A stretch of DNA of 5,057 nucleotides from Candidatus Campbellbacteria bacterium CG22_combo_CG10-13_8_21_14_all_36_13 (GCA_002771585.1 PCTT01000024.1:1-5057), one strand, 5' to 3'. Positions 1 to 4,977 are shown, counted from the first letter of the stretch. Notes: generated from the sequence alone by a model not told the origin. Made by a program: numbers and translations.

Positions 1-9
1 TATCAACAG

Positions 10-30
10 TGTCACCCTTGAAGGTTAACT
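10..30 (-). promoter_or_regulatory. 5' leader motif with hidden Shine-Dalgarno (copy 1)
   Basis: Read on the minus strand this is AGTTAACCTT, then CAAG, then GGTGACA. It matches the plus-strand copy at 5017-5037 at 17 of 21 positions, and all four differences fall in the middle block. It can fold as GTT-(bulged A)-ACCT, loop TCAA, GGGT-GAC, with the SD-like GGGTGA in the 3' arm. It probably leads into a minus-strand gene whose start lies beyond the window's left edge. No start codon can be fixed within the window. The role is inferred. Confidence 0.4.
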
Positions 31-39
31 AAACAGCAT

Positions 40-60
40 CCCGGTAGTGAATTTTCAGCC
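40..60 (+). repeat. Left terminal inverted repeat
   Basis: CCCGGTAGT-GA-ATTTTCAGCC. It is inverted relative to 332-352, which read on the minus strand gives CCCGGTAGT-AG-ATTTTCAGCC. That is 19 of 21 identical, the only difference being a GA/AG swap in the middle. The TCA at 55-57 is the TGA stop of the enclosed GIY-YIG frame on the minus strand. Confidence 0.8.
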
Positions 61-327
61 CGCACGACGCTTGTTATTATACAAATACTCTTTTATTCTC
101 ATCTTTAAAAATCTCCTACCTTGAGATGTTTTAAAATACTTCTCCCTGCGTCGTGCATCTTCTTCATTTATGCTGTATTCACAGTATATACATGTCTAAG
201 GAGTGTATGGTTTGGTTGATTTGTTTTTACCACTGTTATGTTCTGCTATTCTCCTCCTTAAATCTGTTGTAAAACCAATATATAATTCTTTTTCTTTTTT
301 ACTTTCTAACACATATACATAGAACAT
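55..327 (-). pseudogene. GIY-YIG single-domain endonuclease, broken by an amber stop
   Basis: Translated from ATG (327-325) to TGA (57-55) this is a 90-codon frame with one in-frame TAG at codon 44 (198-196). The rest is a clear single-domain GIY-YIG nuclease of the UvrC/YhbQ-like type common in Patescibacteria. The N-terminus MFYVYVLES and ELYIGFT at residues 14-20 form the GIY-YIG motif. DLRRRIAEHNSG (22-33) holds the catalytic-type Arg. EEDARRREKYFKT (55-67) holds the conserved Glu at 62. Length matches the family (about 80-95 aa). Relatives often read P-W-x-L/C-x-Y-x-E at the broken point, so TGG to TAG is the simplest explanation. All catalytic residues remain, which suggests recent decay or a rare read-through product. 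TAG is a normal stop in this genome: mltG here ends with it. There is no Shine-Dalgarno site, and the start codon lies inside a 12-bp inverted repeat. It fills the repeat-bounded unit at 40-352. Confidence 0.75.
62..156 (-). repeat. 9-bp subterminal inverted repeat at the left end
   Basis: GCACGACGC (62-70) is the exact reverse complement of 148-156, with a 77-nt loop. It starts 1 bp inside the left terminal repeat. The arms encode RRA (codons 87-89) and ARR (codons 58-60) of the GIY-YIG frame. On its own a 9-bp match could be chance. Its position mirrors the 12-bp repeat at the other end. Confidence 0.4.
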
Positions 328-332
328 AACAG
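233..332 (-). repeat. 12-bp inverted repeat covering the GIY-YIG start codon
   Basis: CTGTTATGTTCT at 233-244 is the exact reverse complement of 321-332, leaving a 76-nt loop. In the minus-strand RNA the 332-321 arm contains the AUG of the GIY-YIG frame. The other arm lies in codons 28-32, encoding the conserved EHNS stretch. A hairpin would bury the start codon in 12 perfect pairs. A perfect 12-bp match is not expected by chance in about 300 bp. Confidence 0.6.
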
Positions 333-352
333 GCTGAAAATCTACTACCGGG
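332..352 (-). repeat. Right terminal inverted repeat
   Basis: This is the partner of 40-60 (19 of 21 identical when inverted). Its inner edge (332) is also the last base of the 12-bp subterminal repeat at 321-332. Its outer GGG is the start of the small hairpin at 350-365. Confidence 0.8.
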
Positions 353-369
353 CACATTTATGCCCTTTT
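350..369 (+). terminator. Small GC hairpin followed by TTTT, at the element border
   Basis: GGGCA (350-354), loop CATTTA, TGCCC (361-365), then TTTT. It reads as a weak intrinsic terminator on the plus strand, but no plus-strand gene ends here. On the minus strand the same stem follows the 98-aa gene and is preceded by AAAA, but GGTAG follows it instead of a T run. It may be half of an original bidirectional terminator disrupted by the element. Confidence 0.3.
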
Positions 370-384
370 AACAAAATATATTTC

Positions 385-681
385 TCACTCTATTATATCT
401 TTTTTATACTCAATTTCTCCAAGCGAATCTATCGTGGCAGAAACCTGCTCTGTTACAGAAGACGTTAGTCTTATAAAACCACTTTTTAGAGACTGTATTG
501 GAGAAGCTACTTCAGAAGTTTGTTTTTCTACTTGGGTGGTATCTGATAAAAAAATATTTTTTTGCATCACAGAAATCCACACAACAAAAAGCACAATCGT
601 AATTGATATAGAAGCCACAAGAGCCACCATTCTTCTATATTCTTCAGGCTTGCTTTGTAATTGTTTTATTAGATTAGACAC
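385..681 (-). CDS. Small single-pass membrane protein, function unknown
   Basis: This 98-aa protein is not one I recognise. It starts with GTG (681-679), with no Shine-Dalgarno site visible; the next in-frame Met is residue 18, inside the membrane segment, so the GTG start is preferred. A short basic N-terminus (KQLQSKPEEYRR, 6-17) precedes one hydrophobic span at about 18-39, then a roughly 59-residue polar tail rich in Ser, Thr, Val and Glu that could form an extended helix. The charge pattern predicts the N-terminus inside and the tail outside the cytoplasmic membrane. It lies 9 bp after the MBL-fold gene and is presumably co-transcribed with it from the promoter at 1359-1386. It ends 32 bp before the GIY-YIG element. 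The role may be structural or as a partner of the MBL protein; nothing in the sequence decides this. Confidence 0.7.
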   Translation of the reverse strand: MSNLIKQLQSKPEEYRRMVALVASISITIVLFVVWISVMQKNIFLSDTTQVEKQTSEVASPIQSLKSGFIRLTSSVTEQVSATIDSLGEIEYKKDIIE

Positions 682-690
682 GTCTTTATT

Positions 691-1323
691 TTATGAAGAT
701 GCAAGAACCACAATTTCACCTTCCATTTGTTCTATTTCTTTTTTCTTAATTGTAAACTTATCAATCGGCTTGATATCCGTATTACCTTCTTCTTTAAGAA
801 ATGTGGAAAGCATTTTATCTTTATCTCCATCATAGTGAACAGGTATAATCACATTTGGTGCCAATTTTACAGCTAGTTTATAAGCCTCTACCGGGTCCAA
901 CACACCATCACCCCCGATTGGAACAAATAATACATTTATATCCTCTAGATCTTCCAAGAATGCTGTTGATAATTCTTTTTCATTAAGAGCACCAAGAAAA
1001 CAGATATTCATATCCTCAAGCTTGACTGTGTATATGGTGTTTAATAAATCTTTTTTATCATAATTAGATTTTGAAGGAAAACCTTTTACAAAAACACCCT
1101 TTACCTCATATTCACCAGGTCCATCAATTACAAAAACTGATCCGTTCTTTGGCGGTATTGTATCCACACCATAAAAATCCTCATGTTTTATTGAGGAAAG
1201 AACGACATCTCCGCTAAATCTTACAGATTGTTCACTGGATTTCTTTGATGGTGGATTAAAAACCAAAACAGTATCTCCGAATTGGATTTTTACGCACTCT
1301 AGTTTGTGATATGTAATTACCAT
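691..1323 (-). CDS. Metallo-beta-lactamase-fold protein, UlaG-like, degenerate metal site
   Basis: This 210-aa protein resembles the short Patescibacterial branch of UlaG-like MBL-fold proteins. The N-terminal strand pattern (MVITYHKLECVKIQF) and the FNP segment at 22-24 match the fold's opening. Where active enzymes carry HxHxDH, residues 45-50 read I-K-H-E-D-F: the second His and the Asp remain, while the first and last His are lost. GPGEYEV (68-74), FLGAL (109-113), VPIGGDGVLDP (134-144) and PVHY with His163 follow in the usual order. From memory, relatives in this group show a similar HxDF form, so this may be a family trait rather than damage. A hydrolase with altered metal binding, or a non-catalytic role, are both possible. 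The ATG start lacks an SD but sits about 30 nt after a strong predicted promoter. A 98-aa membrane protein follows 9 bp downstream. Confidence 0.75.
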   Translation of the reverse strand: MVITYHKLECVKIQFGDTVLVFNPPSKKSSEQSVRFSGDVVLSSIKHEDFYGVDTIPPKNGSVFVIDGPGEYEVKGVFVKGFPSKSNYDKKDLLNTIYTVKLEDMNICFLGALNEKELSTAFLEDLEDINVLFVPIGGDGVLDPVEAYKLAVKLAPNVIIPVHYDGDKDKMLSTFLKEEGNTDIKPIDKFTIKKKEIEQMEGEIVVLASS

Positions 1324-1358
1324 AAATTAACAAGCTTATAGCTATCTTATAGGTGGCT

Positions 1359-1386
1359 ATTATATCAAAAATAAGGCTTAAATCAA
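1359..1386 (-). promoter_or_regulatory. Extended -10 promoter for the MBL-fold gene
   Basis: On the minus strand, -35 TTGATT (1386-1381), a 16-bp spacer and a perfect TATAAT (1364-1359) preceded by TGA give an extended -10 promoter. The predicted start is near 1352, leaving a leader of about 30 nt before the ATG at 1323. It makes the MBL and 98-aa genes a unit separate from mltG, although read-through from mltG is possible because no terminator hairpin is visible between them. Confidence 0.7.
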
Positions 1387-1397
1387 AGTATTATCAA

Positions 1398-2432
1398 CTA
1401 CGGAACATACAGTGATTTCTTCCTCTTGTGTTCATCAAATGTCTTAGAATAATAAGTATTCCCTTTTACATCCGCCAAATAAAAGATGTTATCATTTTCT
1501 ATTGGATTAGCCGCCGCAGACAAAGAGCTTAGTCCCGGATTAGATATTGGTCCAAAAGGAAGACCCTTATATTTGTATGTATTATAAGGAGAATCTATTT
1601 TTAACTCTTCTAGGGTTACCTCATAAGTATTCTTTCCAAGAATATAAGGGAAAACGGCATCAACCTGTAGTGGCATATCTATATCTATCCTGTGCCACAG
1701 AATACCAGATATCATTCTTCTTGTTTCCAAGGTTCTAGCCTCCTCCTCCAAAAGAGAAGCCATTACTACTATCTCCTCTAGACTTTTATTACTGGAGTTA
1801 ATTTCTTCTTGAATCTCTCCAATTCTAGTAAAGAAATTTTCCTTCATTGTGGTAATAATTTCATTTATTTTCACTGTAGGAAGAAAATAATATGTGTCTG
1901 GAAACAAATACCCCTCATAAGGCAACGCTTCATCTACAAATTTTTCTGTATCAAAGTCAGATAAGTATTTTTCATATATTACAGCCATCTCAACCACGGT
2001 CGCTCCTTCTGGTATTGTTATTGAAACCGGATTTAGACCATATTGACCAAGTACTATACGACGAGACACATGAAAAACATTTCTTGGTTTACTAAAAAAA
2101 TAATCTCCGGCTATGGACCCATCTTCACCACCTCGAACATATACAAGAGCCTTAAAAACAAAAGGTGATCTTATTATGTCTCTCTCCTTTAAATAATCCG
2201 CTACTTCAGTAAGACTACTACCTTCTTCTACCGTGACAGTAACACCTGCTGGAAATTTTGATGGAGAACTAGCAAAAAATATATATAAAATGATTACAAA
2301 AAAAATAAAAAATAAAGAAACATATTCTTTATATGTTTTTAAAAACCATATGGTTTGTAAGTAAAAAAACTTAGATTTTCTGAAAATATTTTCCCAGATT
2401 AATTTTATATTTATGGGTGTATCGAATTCCAT
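1398..2432 (-). CDS. mltG: Endolytic murein transglycosylase MltG (YceG family)
   Basis: This 344-aa membrane-anchored enzyme cuts glycan strands of new peptidoglycan and is thought to set chain length at release from the membrane. A cytoplasmic N-terminus of about 36 residues is followed by one membrane span (about 38-54), a LysM-like segment (about 64-130) and the YceG catalytic domain. Family landmarks are present: EGYLFPDTYYF (173-183), ASLLEEEA (225-232) with Glu229 at the place of E. coli Glu218, LWHR and MPLQVDAV (245-260), LPFGPISNPGLSSLSAAANP (291-310) and YSKTFDEH (328-335). Length matches the family and nothing appears missing. The ATG start lies 6 bp after the stop of the DUF8128-like gene without an SD, so it is probably expressed from the same transcript. 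It ends with TAG, which shows that TAG is a stop codon in this genome. Confidence 0.93.
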   Translation of the reverse strand: MEFDTPINIKLIWENIFRKSKFFYLQTIWFLKTYKEYVSLFFIFFVIILYIFFASSPSKFPAGVTVTVEEGSSLTEVADYLKERDIIRSPFVFKALVYVRGGEDGSIAGDYFFSKPRNVFHVSRRIVLGQYGLNPVSITIPEGATVVEMAVIYEKYLSDFDTEKFVDEALPYEGYLFPDTYYFLPTVKINEIITTMKENFFTRIGEIQEEINSSNKSLEEIVVMASLLEEEARTLETRRMISGILWHRIDIDMPLQVDAVFPYILGKNTYEVTLEELKIDSPYNTYKYKGLPFGPISNPGLSSLSAAANPIENDNIFYLADVKGNTYYSKTFDEHKRKKSLYVP

Positions 2433-2438
2433 ATATTA

Positions 2439-3701
2439 TTATATAGGTATATTTGAAGGTGCCTGCACTTTTTTTGCCTCAATCCTCTTGAATGTTGGTG
2501 TTTGTGCCACAGACCCAGGGAAGTGATAAATTGTAGCTAATTCTTCCGTATTTAAAACAAAATTTTCTCTTTTATATGGCGCATGAAAAAACGATCTCCG
2601 CCTATATGCATCGAAAAGTGCAACCTTTACACGATTTTTTCTTATATTCCTAAAATCTTGCCAAGGATAGTTAAATGGTATTAATCCTCTTGTTGGTTTA
2701 AATCCGTTCAAATCATTTGAACCATACTGCTTCCAAGATCCTATCATCCCGCCAATATTCATCCCATTAAATCTACCCTCTTCTGCAAAATATAATGCTC
2801 TAATACCAACATCAAAACCATTTTTTGCTATACTTCTCTCAATTGCCTTTGCCACCTCCTTTTCTCCATCTGAAATAATTGTTATTTGTGGTTTATCCTC
2901 CACCTTTTCAGTAGATGTCTTTGTTTTTGGATCTCTCTTTAATATTTCATCTATTACCTTTTGTGCATCCTTTTTCCAATCAGTCTCTTTTGGGAAAAAA
3001 TACTCCCAAATAGAGCTTGGCTTTTTGTTTCTATTTTTGTGAAATTGTACAACAATCTGATACCAGACCTGTTCTCCTGGATCAAGCGCACCAAGAAACT
3101 CTATCATTGGTGTCATTGGATCTATTTTCTCTTCCTCTTTTGGGTTTTTATCAAGACCATAATCTACATATGTCTTTATTGGATACGCATCATTTTTTAC
3201 AAGAGTCATCTCACAACCCCACACTGTTAAGTTTTCTTTATCGTGCTTAATAAAATTTGTATAATCTTCAACTTCCAATATCTCTACATTTGGATATTGT
3301 GCGTATATCTGTGACTCAACATAAGATCTGTTAGATACTCGTGTCCAAATAAAAAAATGTATATCACCTCCAATAGAGACAAGCTCCAACGAAAACCATG
3401 GTTTTATTCCGCCCTTCCAATACACATCATACCAAGTACTAGCCCCGGGGCCACTTTGGTGCAGAGCATTCAATGCGAGCTCCATAGCAAGTGGTGATTT
3501 CATTTGCTCTTTTGGTAATTTTATTTCTAAAAGAACGTTTTTTGTTTTTCTGATAGTCTCCGCTCTCACATAATCTAGCCATATGTTCAAAAACAAAACC
3601 CCAAAAATCAGAGGCAATGCTATTGGCGCGGCAAAATACAAACCGTCAAAAATAGACGGAAAAACCACTTGGGATAAATAAGCATAAATCCATTCAGTCA
3701 T
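2439..3701 (-). CDS. Membrane-anchored DUF8128-like protein, possible secretion-system partner
   Basis: This 420-aa protein resembles a family widespread in Patescibacteria (DUF8128-like, assigned from memory). A short N-terminus precedes one hydrophobic span (about 22-44), then a mainly soluble domain. Conserved-looking stretches are LLEIKLPKE (57-65), PLAMELALNALHQ (70-82), PWFSLELVSIGGDIHFFIW (101-119), PIKTYVDYGLDK (174-185), DPMTPMIEFLGALDPGEQ (194-211), a charged linker (about 222-280), ERSIAKNGFDVGIRALY (288-304), FKPTRG and YPWQDF (335-350), and a C-terminal VLNTEELATIYHFPGS (382-397). That last motif resembles one in TraD/VirD4- and HerA-like ATPases of DNA-transfer systems, and in many genomes I recall such an ATPase near this family. 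None lies in this window. The ATG start overlaps the stop of a possible 10-codon leader peptide. mltG follows after 6 bp. The biochemical role is unknown; a link to type IV secretion-like machinery is inference. Confidence 0.75.
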   Translation of the reverse strand: MTEWIYAYLSQVVFPSIFDGLYFAAPIALPLIFGVLFLNIWLDYVRAETIRKTKNVLLEIKLPKEQMKSPLAMELALNALHQSGPGASTWYDVYWKGGIKPWFSLELVSIGGDIHFFIWTRVSNRSYVESQIYAQYPNVEILEVEDYTNFIKHDKENLTVWGCEMTLVKNDAYPIKTYVDYGLDKNPKEEEKIDPMTPMIEFLGALDPGEQVWYQIVVQFHKNRNKKPSSIWEYFFPKETDWKKDAQKVIDEILKRDPKTKTSTEKVEDKPQITIISDGEKEVAKAIERSIAKNGFDVGIRALYFAEEGRFNGMNIGGMIGSWKQYGSNDLNGFKPTRGLIPFNYPWQDFRNIRKNRVKVALFDAYRRRSFFHAPYKRENFVLNTEELATIYHFPGSVAQTPTFKRIEAKKVQAPSNIPI

Positions 3702-3730
3702 ATACTACATAATACAAAAAAAATGACCAT
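3698..3730 (-). CDS. Possible 10-aa leader peptide overlapping the DUF8128-like start
   Basis: The frame ATG to TGA encodes MVIFFVLCSI. An SD-like AGGTG (3739-3735) lies 4 nt upstream, the only such site near this start. Its TGA overlaps the ATG of the 420-aa gene (ATGA), a classic coupling arrangement. It conflicts with using the TATTAT at 3734-3729 as a -10 box, since transcription would then start downstream of this ATG. It may be chance. Confidence 0.2.
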   Translation of the reverse strand: MVIFFVLCSI

Positions 3731-3754
3731 AATACACCTACCAACTGTAGACAA
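3729..3754 (-). promoter_or_regulatory. Weak candidate promoter for the DUF8128-mltG unit
   Basis: A promoter is needed here because a strong terminator (3763-3807) lies just upstream. The best boxes on the minus strand are TTGTCT (3754-3749) and TATTAT (3734-3729), but the spacer is only 14 bp. A second TATTAT (3714-3709) sits 7 bp before the ATG and would give a nearly leaderless transcript. Neither is convincing. Confidence 0.25.
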
Positions 3755-3762
3755 GAATTTGC

Positions 3763-3808
3763 AAAAAGAAAAACCGTTGATGTTTTATATCTACGGTTTT
3801 TCTTTTTT
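3763..3808 (-). terminator. Bidirectional-looking intrinsic terminator after the sigma4-HARE gene
   Basis: A perfect 15-bp stem (3763-3777 with 3793-3807) encloses a 15-nt loop. On the minus strand the transcript stem ends in ACGGTTTTTCTTTTT, with the T tract forming part of the 3' arm, and it begins only 2 nt after the TAA stop of the 341-aa gene. The A-rich opposite arm makes it able to act on the plus strand too. It separates the regulator unit from the DUF8128-mltG unit. Confidence 0.85.
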
Positions 3809-3809
3809 A

Positions 3810-4835
3810 TTAAGCGAGTGTATACCTACCCTCCTTATTCTTTTTAAATGTTTTTGTGTCTTGTAAGTTTACAATAATAGTATTTGGCTTCACGTATCTC
3901 TCTCTCAACACATGCTCCATAATTTCATCCTTACTTAATGAGCCATATTTTTCAAGAATTTGTACAATAACATCTTTTACAATTCCATTCATATATCCCC
4001 AAGATTTTAGTGCGTACAAACCTCTTCCAACAAGCACAAACCTTGGATCTTTTATTAATTCATTGTGCGTTGTTGCGACGTGAGCATTTTTGCCAAAAAG
4101 TTTTTGAATTTTCTTTGTAACTTCTGTGAAGTGCATTGGTGATCCATGCTGTCTTATTACAAGATAAGCATAATCTCTCATCCCTTTAACACGCACATTT
4201 GGTGATGTTGCTCTACCCCATTCCCCTAGTGGGTTTGGTGCTATCACTTTCGACAAAGACAACCATCTTCTTAAAATCTCATCATCTGATATTTGAACAG
4301 AAGAACCAATTATTTTCTTGAAAGATTTGATTATTTCGTCTTCAGAAACAAGAGCGTCATCAAAAAACAAATCATGAACTTTATGTAATGAGTCATGCAC
4401 CACGTCTGCAATTTTCTTATCAACAAACCATCTGTGTTTGAAGTGTTTATCTTCTTTTTCTTTTACAAAAGGATTACCAATAACAAGCAAAAATGTTATG
4501 TGATTATGTAGATTTGTTTTAGGAGATAGGCTGTATAGAAGATCTTCCTCAGTAATGATATAGCCCAATGATTCTAGTTTTTCTTTTATTTCATCAAAAA
4601 CAGCTTGGTGTTCGTTCATTAAACTAGATTGTCTTATTTTATTTAAAGCATGATTTTCAATCTGTCTTACTCTTTCTCGCGTAATACCATACATACCACC
4701 AATTGATTCTAGTGTCATTATATTACCACCATCAGTAAGTCCGTAACGTCTAATTATCACGTCTTGCGCTCTGTCTGGTAGTTCTTTTACAAGCTTTTTT
4801 GTTATTTGATTTGGTTTAAAGCTAAATACGCTCAT
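3810..4835 (-). CDS. Sigma-70 region 4 / HARE-HTH fusion regulator
   Basis: This 341-aa protein is a transcription factor-like fusion. Residues about 17-68 are a sigma-70 region 4 helix-turn-helix: LPDRAQDVIIRRYGL, then TLESIGGMYGITRERVRQIENHALNKIR, the fold that contacts -35 elements. No region 2 is present, so it cannot act as a complete sigma factor. A middle part (about 75-215) of charged helices has no clear domain. Residues about 219-279 (MRDYAYLVIRQHGSPMHFTEV to GRGLYALKSWGY) match the HARE-HTH domain found in the RNA polymerase delta subunit and ASXL proteins. A further winged-helix-like segment spans about 284-341. It probably binds RNA polymerase and/or DNA in the cytoplasm. The ATG lacks an SD. 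Two tandem promoters lie upstream, one with a palindrome over its -35, which would allow self-regulation. A terminator begins 2 nt after the stop. Confidence 0.85.
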   Translation of the reverse strand: MSVFSFKPNQITKKLVKELPDRAQDVIIRRYGLTDGGNIMTLESIGGMYGITRERVRQIENHALNKIRQSSLMNEHQAVFDEIKEKLESLGYIITEEDLLYSLSPKTNLHNHITFLLVIGNPFVKEKEDKHFKHRWFVDKKIADVVHDSLHKVHDLFFDDALVSEDEIIKSFKKIIGSSVQISDDEILRRWLSLSKVIAPNPLGEWGRATSPNVRVKGMRDYAYLVIRQHGSPMHFTEVTKKIQKLFGKNAHVATTHNELIKDPRFVLVGRGLYALKSWGYMNGIVKDVIVQILEKYGSLSKDEIMEHVLRERYVKPNTIIVNLQDTKTFKKNKEGRYTLA

Positions 4836-4853
4836 AATTTGGTATTAATATTC

Positions 4854-4875
4854 AATGACTTTTTTACAGGTCATT
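4854..4875 (-). promoter_or_regulatory. Inverted repeat in the leader of the sigma4-HARE gene
   Basis: AATGAC (4854-4859) and GTCATT (4870-4875) form a 6-bp stem with a 10-nt loop in the short leader, downstream of both promoters. It could be an RNA hairpin or a protein half-site pair. The same hexamer recurs at 4911-4916 over the proximal promoter's -35 region. Confidence 0.3.
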
Positions 4876-4883
4876 TGGTTAAT

Positions 4884-4912
4884 AATATATCACAAAATAC
4901 AAATAGTGTCAA
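4884..4912 (-). promoter_or_regulatory. Proximal promoter of the sigma4-HARE gene
   Basis: On the minus strand, a perfect -35 TTGACA (4912-4907), a 17-bp spacer and -10 TATATT (4889-4884) preceded by TGA (extended -10). The predicted start near 4877 gives a leader of about 42 nt. The -35 overlaps the palindrome at 4907-4917. Confidence 0.75.
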
Positions 4913-4917
4913 TGACA
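4907..4917. promoter_or_regulatory. Palindrome TGTCAATGACA over the -35 box
   Basis: 5-bp arms around a central A, overlapping the -35 of the proximal promoter. This is a typical place for a repressor site. AATGAC half-sites also occur at 4854-4859 and, inverted, at 4870-4875. The binding protein is unknown; the downstream regulator itself is one candidate. Confidence 0.35.
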
Positions 4918-4977
4918 ACTGGTTTTCTGGGTAATCTGGACAAAAACGGATTCTATTGCCAAAGAAGTCATGCGGAC

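Larger units (their letters stand above)
40..352 (-). mobile_element. Putative GIY-YIG element with terminal inverted repeats
   Basis: This 313-bp unit is bounded by 21-bp terminal inverted repeats and contains nothing but one GIY-YIG nuclease frame (minus strand, pseudogenised by a single TAG). The stop codon of that frame lies inside the left repeat and its start lies 5 bp inside the right repeat, so the gene fills the element. No transposase is present. The nuclease would be the only candidate mobility factor, as in GIY-YIG homing elements. The unit sits between the stop of the 98-aa gene (385) and the leader motif at 10-30. I could not identify a clear target-site duplication at the borders. 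Calling it mobile is inference; the repeats and the frame are directly visible. Confidence 0.55.

Noticed and set aside
196..198. Reassigned TAG codon (genetic-code change)
   Set aside because: mltG terminates with TAG at its expected C-terminus, and the known Patescibacterial recoding (Gracilibacteria, Absconditabacteria) concerns TGA, which is used as a stop by the 98-aa gene here.
36..357. Target-site duplication flanking the GIY-YIG unit
   Set aside because: Flanking bases (GCAT on the left, CACAT on the right) share too little to call a duplication.
1..384. tRNA, rRNA fragment or CRISPR array in the gene-poor left end
   Set aside because: There is no cloverleaf or rRNA-like sequence and no regularly spaced direct repeats. 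The space is explained by the repeat-bounded GIY-YIG unit and the leader motif.
434..835. 133-aa open frame on the plus strand
   Set aside because: It lies across the 98-aa and MBL genes on the opposite strand, has no domain-like sequence or ribosome-binding site, and is best read as a shadow of the minus-strand genes.
2275..2345. A-rich, low-complexity stretch
   Set aside because: It encodes the membrane span and adjacent cytoplasmic segment of MltG. The base bias follows from Phe/Ile/Leu/Lys codons in an AT-rich genome.
2961..3250. Two overlapping plus-strand frames of 77 and 89 aa
   Set aside because: Both lie wholly inside the 420-aa gene, overlap each other in different frames and have unconvincing amino-acid composition.
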